Shown here piece by piece: positions 7,562-14,421 of a stretch of 14,867 bases of DNA. Origin of the DNA: JANYHF01 sp031393505 (lineage in GTDB: Bacteria; Pseudomonadota; Alphaproteobacteria; Rhizobiales; Hyphomicrobiaceae). The number at the start of each line of letters is the position of its first letter. Position 1 is the stretch's first letter. The translations under genes and the position numbers were made by a program. Below the pieces are notes generated by a model. That model was given only the letters and a program-made list of their open reading frames with translations, was not told where the DNA came from and made no database searches. The stretch is from the NCBI GenBank assembly GCA_031393505.1, contig JANMVX010000345.1, forward strand, positions 1-14,867. The letters are read 5' to 3'.

Positions 7562-8347
7562 TCAATTTCGCCGGAACAGCATGGTCGCCAGGAACCCAAA
7601 GGTCAGCGCCATCGCAACCGACAATAATCCGTACCAGAACGGATACCCCATCGCGAAGTTGTAAACCGCGCTCTCAAAACCCTGGCGCTTCAGGTCGAGC
7701 TTGGTCTTGTAGGGCGAGCCGAGCAGTTCGCCTTTGCGGAACAGGTAAATCCAGGCGTTGAATTCGCCGACCGGAGCGTTGGCGGGAAGGTCAACCGAGG
7801 CGCGGAACAGACTGCGGCCGATGAAGGCAACCCCAGACGGATCCTCGCGATAGAGGCTCTGCTGCGACTTTACCCGCAGCACGGCGTCGCGGAAGTCACC
7901 GGCTTCCTTGGCGCCGGCCGTGGTCTCGGGGACGATGCGCAGATTGTCAAAGCCGATGCCGAGCTGCAACAACAGCGGCTTCGGCGCGATGTCGGCGACA
8001 GGCCTTGTCGCCAGCACCGTGTAATAGCTTGGCACGTTCTTGAATGTGAAGGAGCTGGTGTTGACCCACAGCCCCGCCACATTGGCCTTGTGGCGCGCCA
8101 TCAGAGTCTCGTTCGGCCCGGCGATCACCACGGCGATGTCGTAGAGGCCTTCATCGGCCGAGGTTTGACGCGAATTCTCAATGGTGCCGAAGATGACGAC
8201 GCGCGTGCCGGAGAAATTGCCGCCAATCGGAACTTCACGCGTCGACACGTCCGCTTCGATCGTTTCACGGGGGAAATTGGAGAGCACCTGGGCAAACGAC
8301 GGCGACGTCAGAACCATGATCAACAGTGCAACAAATATCCGTATCAT
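7562..8347 (-). CDS. TIGR02186 / Alph_Pro_TM family membrane-anchored protein
   Basis: This alphaproteobacterial protein of unknown function has 261 residues. It has a signal peptide at about 1-19 (MIRIFVALLIMVLTSPSFA, then QVLSNFP), a periplasmic domain rich in beta-strand pattern, and one C-terminal membrane segment in the last ~28 residues (YPFWYGLLSVAMALTFGFLATM) ending in RRN. So most of the protein should be periplasmic and anchored at its C-terminus. The ATG at 8347 lies 2 bases after the stop of the TSUP permease gene, and a G-run upstream may serve as its ribosome site. The pair TSUP permease plus TIGR02186 recurs in Hyphomicrobiales, which suggests an accessory role in the same export process; that role is inference. 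The reading frame stays open upstream to 9382, but that part is a shadow of the permease gene. Confidence 0.87.
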   Translation of the reverse strand: MIRIFVALLIMVLTSPSFAQVLSNFPRETIEADVSTREVPIGGNFSGTRVVIFGTIENSRQTSADEGLYDIAVVIAGPNETLMARHKANVAGLWVNTSSFTFKNVPSYYTVLATRPVADIAPKPLLLQLGIGFDNLRIVPETTAGAKEAGDFRDAVLRVKSQQSLYREDPSGVAFIGRSLFRASVDLPANAPVGEFNAWIYLFRKGELLGSPYKTKLDLKRQGFESAVYNFAMGYPFWYGLLSVAMALTFGFLATMLFRRN

Positions 8348-8349
8348 CG

Positions 8350-9285
8350 TCACCCCCCCGCCAATGCTGGGGCCAGGGAATAGAGTTCGCCTGGTGGCAA
8401 GATGAGTCCGATGGCAAGGCGAATTGCGACCGCCAAGACGATGGCGGCCAGCATGGCGCGCAGCTGTTCGCCCTTCAGGTTCTGACCGGCGCGCACGCCA
8501 AGCTGCGCCCCGACCACGCCGCCGATCACCAGCAGGAACGCCAGCACCGCGTCCACGGACTGGTTCTGCCAGGCCTGCATGATGGTGGTGTAGGCGGCCA
8601 CGAATATGGTCTGGAACAGCGAGGTGCCGATCACCACGTTGGTCGGCACGCGCAACAGGTAGATCAGCGCCGGCACCACCACGAAGCCGCCGCCCACGCC
8701 CATGATGGCCGACAGGAAGCCGACGAAGATCCCCAGCATCGCGGGTGGTATGGCGCTCACATACAATTTGGACCGATGGAAGCGCTGCTTGAAGGGCAGC
8801 TTGTCCAGCCAGCTGTGCCCCTCGTGGATCGGCCCGGCGGGCTTGCCGCTGCGGGTTTTCAAAATGGCGTTGAGGCTTTCCACCAGCATCAGCGAACCGA
8901 TGACGCCAAGCATGAGCACGTAGGTCAGTGAAATGAACAGATCGACCTGCCCCTTGCGCTTCAGCCAGGCCACCACGAACACGCCGACTGTTGCGCCGAC
9001 TAGCCCCCCCGACAGCAGCACCGTGCCGAGTTTGAAATCCACATTGCCGCGCCGCCACTGCGCCAAAGCGCCCGATACCGACGAGGCAACCACCTGGTTG
9101 GAACCGGTCGCCACCGCCACTGTCGAAGGCACCCCGAGGAAGATCAGCAGCGGCGTGATGAGGAAACCTCCGCCCACGCCGAACAGGCCGGACAGGAAGC
9201 CGACCGCGGCGCCGATCGTCACGATCAGCAACAGGTCGACCGACAGTTCGGCAATCGGCAGATAGACAGGAAGAAACGTCTCCAT
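8350..9285 (-). CDS. Sulfite exporter TauE/SafE (TSUP) family permease
   Basis: This inner-membrane permease belongs to the TSUP family, whose members move small sulfur-containing or organic anions such as sulfite or sulfoacetate. It has 311 residues with about eight hydrophobic segments. The internal duplication typical of the family is plain: GFLSGLFGVGGGFLITPLL at about 29-47 and GFLSAIMGVGGGFVVVPAL at about 189-207. A hydrophilic insert at ~142-175 between the halves is rich in basic residues and probably cytoplasmic. I chose the ATG at 9285 rather than the longer frame to 9429. The extra 48 residues (Pro/Thr-rich) do not resemble the family, and a TTGACA promoter candidate lies between the two starts. 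It is co-oriented with the TIGR02186 gene after a 2-base gap. The substrate cannot be read from sequence. Confidence 0.92.
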   Translation of the reverse strand: METFLPVYLPIAELSVDLLLIVTIGAAVGFLSGLFGVGGGFLITPLLIFLGVPSTVAVATGSNQVVASSVSGALAQWRRGNVDFKLGTVLLSGGLVGATVGVFVVAWLKRKGQVDLFISLTYVLMLGVIGSLMLVESLNAILKTRSGKPAGPIHEGHSWLDKLPFKQRFHRSKLYVSAIPPAMLGIFVGFLSAIMGVGGGFVVVPALIYLLRVPTNVVIGTSLFQTIFVAAYTTIMQAWQNQSVDAVLAFLLVIGGVVGAQLGVRAGQNLKGEQLRAMLAAIVLAVAIRLAIGLILPPGELYSLAPALAGG

Positions 9286-9301
9286 TCCGTCGGCTCTCGG
9301 C

Positions 9302-9330
9302 GTTTGAGCGAGCGGGGGATTGTGTGTCAA
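9302..9330 (-). promoter_or_regulatory. Candidate sigma-70-type promoter of the TSUP operon
   Basis: On the minus strand a perfect -35 hexamer TTGACA (9325-9330) is followed after 17 bases by TCAAAC (9302-9307), which matches the -10 consensus at 3 of 6 positions. The expected start of transcription is about 10 bases before the ATG at 9285, giving a very short leader. It supports the shorter permease start. Confidence 0.4.
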
Positions 9331-9420
9331 TTGGCGGGTGGGCGTTGGATCCAGTCCAAGCCATTCGGCCATAGACCCCCATGTGACGAAAAGGTCAATG
9401 CGACTCTCTTTGCTGGCGCC

Positions 9421-9660
9421 GGGCGACACGCGTAACCGCGCGCCGGCCGCCCGGCGCGGAGCGCTGTCTACTCTTCTCCCCCTTCTTCAGGGGGAGAAGA
9501 TGTCGCCCAAGCCGAAGGCGAGGAAAGAGCGACAGATGAGGGGCAGCCGCTTGCTCCGTACACGTGGAGAAAGGGTCCGCTCACCCCGCGGCCCCTCACC
9601 GACCGCGTGGCTCTTGCGCTGAAACGCGCTGCGAGACGCGGTCTGCTCTCCCCGTAAGTA
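9421..9660. repeat. Second REP-like palindrome cluster
   Basis: The gene-free stretch 9286-9676 holds this cluster and the TSUP promoter candidate; I see no coding frame in it. The inverted repeats are CGCGCCGG / CCGGCGCG (9439-9446 and 9451-9458), an 11-bp pair TCTTCTCCCCC / GGGGGAGAAGA (9472-9482 and 9490-9500), TGAGGGGC / GCCCCTCA (9537-9544 and 9591-9598), and GACCGCG / CGCGGTC (9601-9607 and 9637-9643). The order C-run/G-run hairpin followed by TGAGGGGCAGC is the same as at 1-81, and 9537-9564 matches 16-43 at 24 of 28 bases. So both are copies of one family. Confidence 0.7.
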
Positions 9661-9676
9661 CCGGAAGAGGAGTATC

Positions 9677-12505
9677 CTACCCAGCCAAGCCCTTCAGCTT
9701 CGCCGTCAGCGCGGCGTCGATCTCGCCAGTCGCCGGCAGTCCGGAGCGCTCCTGGAACATCTTAATGGCCTCGTGGGTCTGGCCCGTGAGCGTGCCGTCG
9801 AGGGTGCCGGGATCGTAGCCGAGCTGCGAGAGCATCTTCTGTACCGTGCCGATGTCGTTGGCCGCCGGTTTGCCAATTGCCGGCGCCGCTTCGCCAAGGC
9901 TCACGCCCATCGCATCAACAGTGTTCGCCTTGCGATCTTGCGGCTTGGCGCGCCAGGCCTTCACTTCGGCGTCGATCTCGGTGGCCTTGCCCGGCGTCAG
10001 TGTTTTGCGAGTGGCGTCGCGCTGCTTGCCGGCTTCGGCGTCGCCGCGGGCTGCCGCGATCGAGAACCACTTGAAGGCCATGCCGGCGTCCTTGGCCACG
10101 CCAAGGCCGTTGGCCTTCAACACCGCAAGGTTGTATTGGCTGTCCTTCAGACCAAAACTGGAGGCCTGTTCAAACCACTTGGCGGCCTCGACATAATCAG
10201 GCGCGCCGCCCGCTTGCGCGGTATAAAGAACGGCCAAGTTGTGCATAGCTTGCACGTTGCCGTGGTTGGCGCTGGCGCGGTACCAGTCCATGGCGCGCGG
10301 CAGATCGGCGGCGATGCCGTCGCCTTTTTCGTGCATGACGCCAAGCTTGAACTCTGCCAGCGCCGAACCCGCCTTGGCGGATTGTTCGAACCAATGGGCG
10401 GCTTTGGCCGGATCGCGGGCTACGCCCGTGCCCTTCTGATAGCGGTCGCCGATCTGGTAGGCCGCCACCGGGTCGCCCGCGAGGGCAGCCGTGCGCAGCG
10501 ACAAGGGCGCGATGGTCGCGGGAAGGGCAGCGGAAGCTGGCATGCTGGACGCCATGCTCGCGGTTTCGACGATTGCGTCCGCCACCTTATCGAAGCCGTT
10601 GGAGCCATTGACATCTGCGAGCGTGCTTGCGTTCGCCGCTGCCGGATCGTCAAGCGTCAAGGCTGACGATTTGTCGGCCGGTTTTGGCGCCGCCACAGCT
10701 GGGGCGGTAGTGGGCGCCGCAGCCAGCGGTTTCGGTTTGGCCGCGTTGGCCGGCGCGCCGTCGGGAAGATCGGCCGGCATATCCGGAACGATGCTCTGCT
10801 CGATGCTAACTCTCTGCACCGGCTTACGCATCACCTTGGCGTAGATCATCCCCAGGCTGACAGCGGTCAGAACCAGCATCGCCACCAGCCCCAACGGCGA
10901 ACGCAACAGGCCAAAAATGCCGGACGTGCTGGCGGCCGGACCCGTTGCAACCAGATTGCGGAGTTCGGCAGCCGTCGAACGGGGCGCCTCTGGAGCCATG
11001 GCAGGACCTGCCGGGGCGACATGTGGCGCAGCGGCCATTGGCTGCGAAACGGCCATGGCGGCGCGGCGGGCCGAGGCTATCAGATCTTCGCGCGACAGCG
11101 CCGCCGCCGGTATGGAGGACAGCTGTTCGGGGAGACGGCCGGCCAAGTTTTCCGCCGCCGCCGAATGAACAATGCGCGGACCGGCATGGGGGGCCACTGC
11201 GACCGGCGCGGGCATCTCTGCGGGCTCGCCAGGCGCCAGTTCCTCGCCGGCCTCCATGGCGTCGATGCGGTGATGCAGGTTCTGCACCAGGTCGCGGATC
11301 GATTCGAGCGCGCCATGCGACCGCGTGTCGGTCTCGCGCTGTTCGACGGCGCGCGACAGCAACAGATTCTGAACGATGGCGAGCTTCTCGGCCAGTTCCG
11401 GACTTTCGCCCTTCTGGGCCAACGCGGCGATCACATGCTCTTGGGTCCGCTCGGCCGATTGTTCCGCGAGTTGCGGGAGTTCCTGGCGCAAGGTCAGGAT
11501 GGCCTCGTTGAGGTGCCCAAGCGTGTCGCTCATCGGCCCGATCTGGGCAGCGCTCTGCGACAGTGCGCTGACATTGGCCGAGACGACGCCAATGGCTTCG
11601 GACACCTTGTCGTGCTCGGTCATCAGTCGTTCGAGATCGCTGCGCAAGGCTGCGACATGAGCGGTAACGGCGGCGATGGCGGGACTGTCGGCCGCCTGAG
11701 CCAGGGCGTGATCGATTTTCCTTTCGGTCTGGGCGATGCGCTCGGCGAGGTCGCCGATGGATTTGTCGACGGCCAACGAGGCCTCAATGACGGGGCTGGC
11801 CGCCAGCGGGGCCGGCGGCGCTGCGGCCCGGATGGCTGATTTGGCGGCAGGCGCGGGACGTTCGGGAACACGCACGGGTTTTGGCGCATAGGCCTCGGCC
11901 AGCGCCGACATGTCGAGGAAGTCATTGTCGTCGTCAGGCGCGACGGGCTCGAGCTGCTTCAGGCGCGGCGGCAGCAGGGCGCGCGCGGCGGCCGGAGCGA
12001 CTGGCTTGCGCGAGGCCTCGGCATAGGACTGGGCGACCGAGGCATAAATGGCGTCCAACGAGGATGCGGCCGTCGTGGCCTTTGTCGTAGATGGTTTTTC
12101 GGCGGCTGCTGGGATCGTTGCCACGTTGCCACTTTCACGAAACGGCGCCCGCGGCGTCAGCTTCGGCGCGATCTCGACACGGCGGTCTTCGAGCGCAAAC
12201 ACCGGTTTGGTGGCGGCGGCCGAGGCCCGGGTCACGTGTTCGCGCGGCGGCTCGATGGGGGGTGGCGCGGGCGTCTCAGCAGTGGGCTGGCGCTCCGTCA
12301 GCAGGTTCAATCGTGCGCGAAGGTCGGCCAGCGCATTGCCCTGGCGCTGGTCGCTCTGGGAAATCTCGTTGGCGATCGATTGCAACAGGGCGGCAATCGG
12401 AGCCTGGTCGTCGCTATAGGCGGGCGCCAAGGGCAGCCGTTCGGGCGGGGCTAAGCGCTTCTGGCGGTCTTGCTGCTCTGCTCCTGAGTTTTTGGTCGTG
12501 GTCAT
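9677..12505 (-). CDS. PodJ-like polar factor: coiled coil, one membrane segment, Sel1 repeats, peptidoglycan-binding domain
   Basis: The protein has 942 residues and no N-terminal signal. An Ala/Pro-rich, probably cytoplasmic part (1-530) includes a likely coiled coil at ~245-415 with many Glu/Gln/Leu heptad-like stretches. A single membrane segment follows at ~537-557 (PLGLVAMLVLTAVSLGMIYA), then an Ala/Pro linker at ~560-665. About four Sel1-like repeats span ~677-822 (for example AAYQIGDRYQKGTGVARDPA and YNLAVLKANGLGVAKDAGMA), and a PG_binding_1 domain is at ~883-940 (VQKMLSQLGYDPGTLDGTLT). This order matches PodJ of Caulobacter and its rhizobial relatives, which mark a cell pole and recruit other factors. 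A general Sel1/peptidoglycan-binding envelope protein is the alternative. The ATG at 12505 lies 330 bases from the divergent uraD gene. Orthology to PodJ rests on architecture only. Confidence 0.85.
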   Translation of the reverse strand: MTTTKNSGAEQQDRQKRLAPPERLPLAPAYSDDQAPIAALLQSIANEISQSDQRQGNALADLRARLNLLTERQPTAETPAPPPIEPPREHVTRASAAATKPVFALEDRRVEIAPKLTPRAPFRESGNVATIPAAAEKPSTTKATTAASSLDAIYASVAQSYAEASRKPVAPAAARALLPPRLKQLEPVAPDDDNDFLDMSALAEAYAPKPVRVPERPAPAAKSAIRAAAPPAPLAASPVIEASLAVDKSIGDLAERIAQTERKIDHALAQAADSPAIAAVTAHVAALRSDLERLMTEHDKVSEAIGVVSANVSALSQSAAQIGPMSDTLGHLNEAILTLRQELPQLAEQSAERTQEHVIAALAQKGESPELAEKLAIVQNLLLSRAVEQRETDTRSHGALESIRDLVQNLHHRIDAMEAGEELAPGEPAEMPAPVAVAPHAGPRIVHSAAAENLAGRLPEQLSSIPAAALSREDLIASARRAAMAVSQPMAAAPHVAPAGPAMAPEAPRSTAAELRNLVATGPAASTSGIFGLLRSPLGLVAMLVLTAVSLGMIYAKVMRKPVQRVSIEQSIVPDMPADLPDGAPANAAKPKPLAAAPTTAPAVAAPKPADKSSALTLDDPAAANASTLADVNGSNGFDKVADAIVETASMASSMPASAALPATIAPLSLRTAALAGDPVAAYQIGDRYQKGTGVARDPAKAAHWFEQSAKAGSALAEFKLGVMHEKGDGIAADLPRAMDWYRASANHGNVQAMHNLAVLYTAQAGGAPDYVEAAKWFEQASSFGLKDSQYNLAVLKANGLGVAKDAGMAFKWFSIAAARGDAEAGKQRDATRKTLTPGKATEIDAEVKAWRAKPQDRKANTVDAMGVSLGEAAPAIGKPAANDIGTVQKMLSQLGYDPGTLDGTLTGQTHEAIKMFQERSGLPATGEIDAALTAKLKGLAG

Positions 12506-12835
12506 GCGCGTCCCCTTGCCGGCTGTTGGCGCTCTTGGCGCTGAGGTCCTGACGCGGAGACGATTCGCAGACCGTTAACCCAAAGGTGTCAGCCGGACGT
12601 AAACAGAGGGTTAATTGGGGCAAGCGGCGCGAGCGCCGCTACCTCCTGGCGAAGGTGAAATCCCCGGAAACACCTCAAAAAATCCATGTGATTTCGGGTA
12701 AAACGACGGTAGAATTCATGCAAATCGGACGCACCGCCGAGCCAAACTGAGCCGCAAGACCTCGCCCCACGAAGCGACCGGCCAGCACGCCCTCTATTGG
12801 GCTCCCAATGCTCCCCTAAGACCTTGGACCGCGAC
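12506..12835. other. Divergent intergenic region between the PodJ-like gene and uraD
   Basis: These 330 bases have no convincing gene. On the PodJ-like side lie a GANTC site (GATTC, 12562-12566, about 57 bases before the ATG) and TTAAC-type half-sites at 12575-12578 and 12611-12614, spaced too far apart for a full CtrA box. An 8-bp inverted repeat AGCGGCGC / GCGCCGCT is at 12623-12640. The A/T-richer stretch 12675-12725 is the likely place for promoters, but I cannot assign -35/-10 elements with confidence. Confidence 0.4.
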
Positions 12836-13357
12836 ATGACGGCACGACCTGATCCTCGACCCTCCCCCCTGTCGCGCGAGGACTTCGTCGCTCGGTTTGG
12901 CGGCGTCTACGAACACTCACCTTGGGTGGCCGAGGGCGTTCTTGCCGATGGCCTTGGATCAGGAAGCGACGCGCCCGACGCACTTGGCGCGCGCATGGCA
13001 GCCATCGTCGAGGCGGCCGGCCATGAGCGCCAGCTGGCCCTGTTGCGCGCCCATCCAGAACTCGCGGGCAAACTCGCCATTGCCCGCGACCTCACCGCGG
13101 ACTCGCGCATAGAGCAGGCGTCTGCGAGGCTCGATCAGTGCACACTGCAAGAGTTCGCGCGTTTTCAAGAATTGAATGCAGCGTACAACGCCTGGTTCGG
13201 TTTCCCGTTCATCATCGCCGTGCGTGGCCTGCAGCGCGCCGACATTCTGGCCGCCTTCGAGCGCCGCATTGGCAACGACAAGGCGGCGGAATTCCGCGAG
13301 GCGCTGGACCAGGTGCACAAAATCGCACGGTTGCGGCTGGCGGCGATGGCGCCCTGA
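12836..13357 (+). CDS. uraD: OHCU decarboxylase (UraD)
   Basis: This is 2-oxo-4-hydroxy-4-carboxy-5-ureidoimidazoline decarboxylase, which turns the OHCU product of urate oxidation into S-allantoin in cytoplasmic purine catabolism. It has 173 residues from the ATG at 12836, the normal size. The family's active-site histidine motif HPELA is at 73-77, and the signature LNAAYNAWFGFPFI is at 113-126. An upstream in-frame ATG at 12797 adds 13 residues with no Shine-Dalgarno and no family resemblance; the chosen start has GGA about nine bases upstream. Other urate genes (uricase or hydroxylase, uraH, puuE) are not in the window, so it stands alone between envelope genes. The assignment is good. Confidence 0.92.
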   Translation: MTARPDPRPSPLSREDFVARFGGVYEHSPWVAEGVLADGLGSGSDAPDALGARMAAIVEAAGHERQLALLRAHPELAGKLAIARDLTADSRIEQASARLDQCTLQEFARFQELNAAYNAWFGFPFIIAVRGLQRADILAAFERRIGNDKAAEFREALDQVHKIARLRLAAMAP

Positions 13358-13365
13358 CAAGCAAA

Positions 13366-13391
13366 CGGGCGGCCCCTTGACAGGCCGCCCG
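13366..13391 (-). terminator. Hairpin terminator between convergent uraD and beta-barrel gene
   Basis: A perfect 9-bp inverted repeat CGGGCGGCC / GGCCGCCCG has arms at 13366-13374 and 13383-13391 with an 8-base loop. On the minus strand it is followed by GTTTGCTTGT, a moderately T-rich tail, so it best suits the beta-barrel transcript. It may also stop uraD, which ends 8 bases before it. Confidence 0.65.
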
Positions 13392-13437
13392 GTACAAGGC
13401 TCGGATCCCGATTTTTCGGTCCAACCCTCTGCAAGCT

Positions 13438-14181
13438 CTAGAAGATGTCGTAGCGCAGACCGACGCGGATTTCGTTGGCGTAGAGGTCGCTGGTGGCCGG
13501 ATCGGTGTTGCTCATCACGACGCCCTTGTTGATGAGATCGCCGGTATGAGCCTTGCCAATATCGATCAGGCGGTAACCGGCGTCGAGGCTGAAGCCGCGG
13601 TCCAACTCACGGGTGAAACCGGCCATCAGGGCCCAGGCGAAGTTTGACTGGTTGGCGTCCTGAATGCCCGTGATACAACCGCAAACGTCCGTAGCCGAAC
13701 CATTGTGCGCGCGGTTCGACGACCAGCCGAGGCCGACGCCGAGATAGGGGTTGAAGCCGGCGCGGCCCGAGAAATCGTAGTAGAGGTTGGCCAGTACGAC
13801 ATTGCTGTTGATGCTGAAATCACGCGTGCCGGTCAGCGCCTTATCACCGGGCACTGTCAGGTAGCCATGAGCGGTCGCATCATTGCGGTGCTCGATGGTG
13901 AGGTCGGCGCGCCAGTTGGGCGACAGGTACATGCCGAAACCACCGCCGTAGACCCAGCTCTTGCCGACGCTCGTGTCGGTGAGAGCGAGGCCGGCTTCCG
14001 ACATGGAGGGCGAACGATACCACGCATACGACGCATCGCCGCGCAGATAGAAGCGGGCGTTGCTGGCGACGTCGCCTGATTCAGCGCTTTCGTGCATGTC
14101 GCCAAGGTCGGCAGCCACGGCCGGGAGCGAGCCGGCGGCCAGCATCGCCAGGCCCAGCAGGGAGGCGCGAAGAGTGAGCAT
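13438..14181 (-). CDS. Outer-membrane beta-barrel protein (porin/Omp25-like)
   Basis: This 247-residue outer-membrane barrel has a signal peptide at 1-23 (LPAVA, then ADLGDMHE). The alternating beta-strand pattern suggests about eight strands (for example ARFYLRGDASYAWYR, KSWVYGGGFGMYLSP, FNPYLGVGLGWSSN, FAWALMAGFTRELDRGFSLDAGYRLIDIG). A C-terminal phenylalanine (GLRYDIF) acts as the BAM signal. It resembles the rhizobial opacity/Omp25-type surface proteins. The ATG at 14181 has AAAGGA at good spacing; a longer frame to 14241 has no such site and would bury the signal peptide. A loop carries an unusual CxC pair (C167, C169). Upstream are a folded leader and a CtrA-type site. The exact function is not known; a structural or adhesion role is inference. 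Confidence 0.88.
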   Translation of the reverse strand: MLTLRASLLGLAMLAAGSLPAVAADLGDMHESAESGDVASNARFYLRGDASYAWYRSPSMSEAGLALTDTSVGKSWVYGGGFGMYLSPNWRADLTIEHRNDATAHGYLTVPGDKALTGTRDFSINSNVVLANLYYDFSGRAGFNPYLGVGLGWSSNRAHNGSATDVCGCITGIQDANQSNFAWALMAGFTRELDRGFSLDAGYRLIDIGKAHTGDLINKGVVMSNTDPATSDLYANEIRVGLRYDIF

Positions 14182-14188
14182 GGGATAG

Positions 14189-14263
14189 GTCCTTTTCAAG
14201 CTGCCGGATCGCCAAGACCCGGCTGGGTCGACGCACGCCAATGCGTGCTTGCTTGAGAAGGAC
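14189..14263 (-). promoter_or_regulatory. Structured leader of the beta-barrel gene with enclosed Shine-Dalgarno
   Basis: The segments 14252-14263 and 14189-14200 are complementary at 11 of 12 positions, and the second arm holds the AAAAGGA ribosome site. Enclosed are two smaller hairpins: GCACGC-CAAT-GCGTGC (14233-14248) and GACCC-GGCT-GGGTC (14216-14229). In RNA this would be a closed multi-branch fold that hides the ribosome site. Whether the first arm is transcribed depends on the unknown start site. Confidence 0.45.
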
Positions 14264-14278
14264 TTTGCGCCCGGCGGC

Positions 14279-14293
14279 TTAAAATTCGCTTAA
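14279..14293. promoter_or_regulatory. CtrA-type binding site (TTAA-N7-TTAA)
   Basis: TTAA at 14279-14282 and TTAA at 14290-14293 are separated by exactly 7 bases (AATTCGC), the full CtrA consensus of alphaproteobacteria. The site lies 98 bases upstream of the beta-barrel ATG at 14181, in a promoter-like position on its strand. CtrA control of this gene is inference from the motif. Confidence 0.6.
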
Positions 14294-14421
14294 GACGCGT
14301 GCCGATTTGACGCGGAAGACTTACCCACCCAATCTTTGGTCTGACTATCGCCGATGCGGTCTTGGGCCGCTTTCATTGCGCAGGGGCGACCCCTGGGGCG
14401 CCCGCTCACGGCCCGGGATTG

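Noticed and set aside
7562..9382. One 606-residue open frame covering the TIGR02186 protein and most of the permease region
   Set aside because: The part upstream of 8347 is a shadow of the permease gene: Arg/Gly/Ala-rich with no domain, while the other frame encodes a clear TSUP protein.
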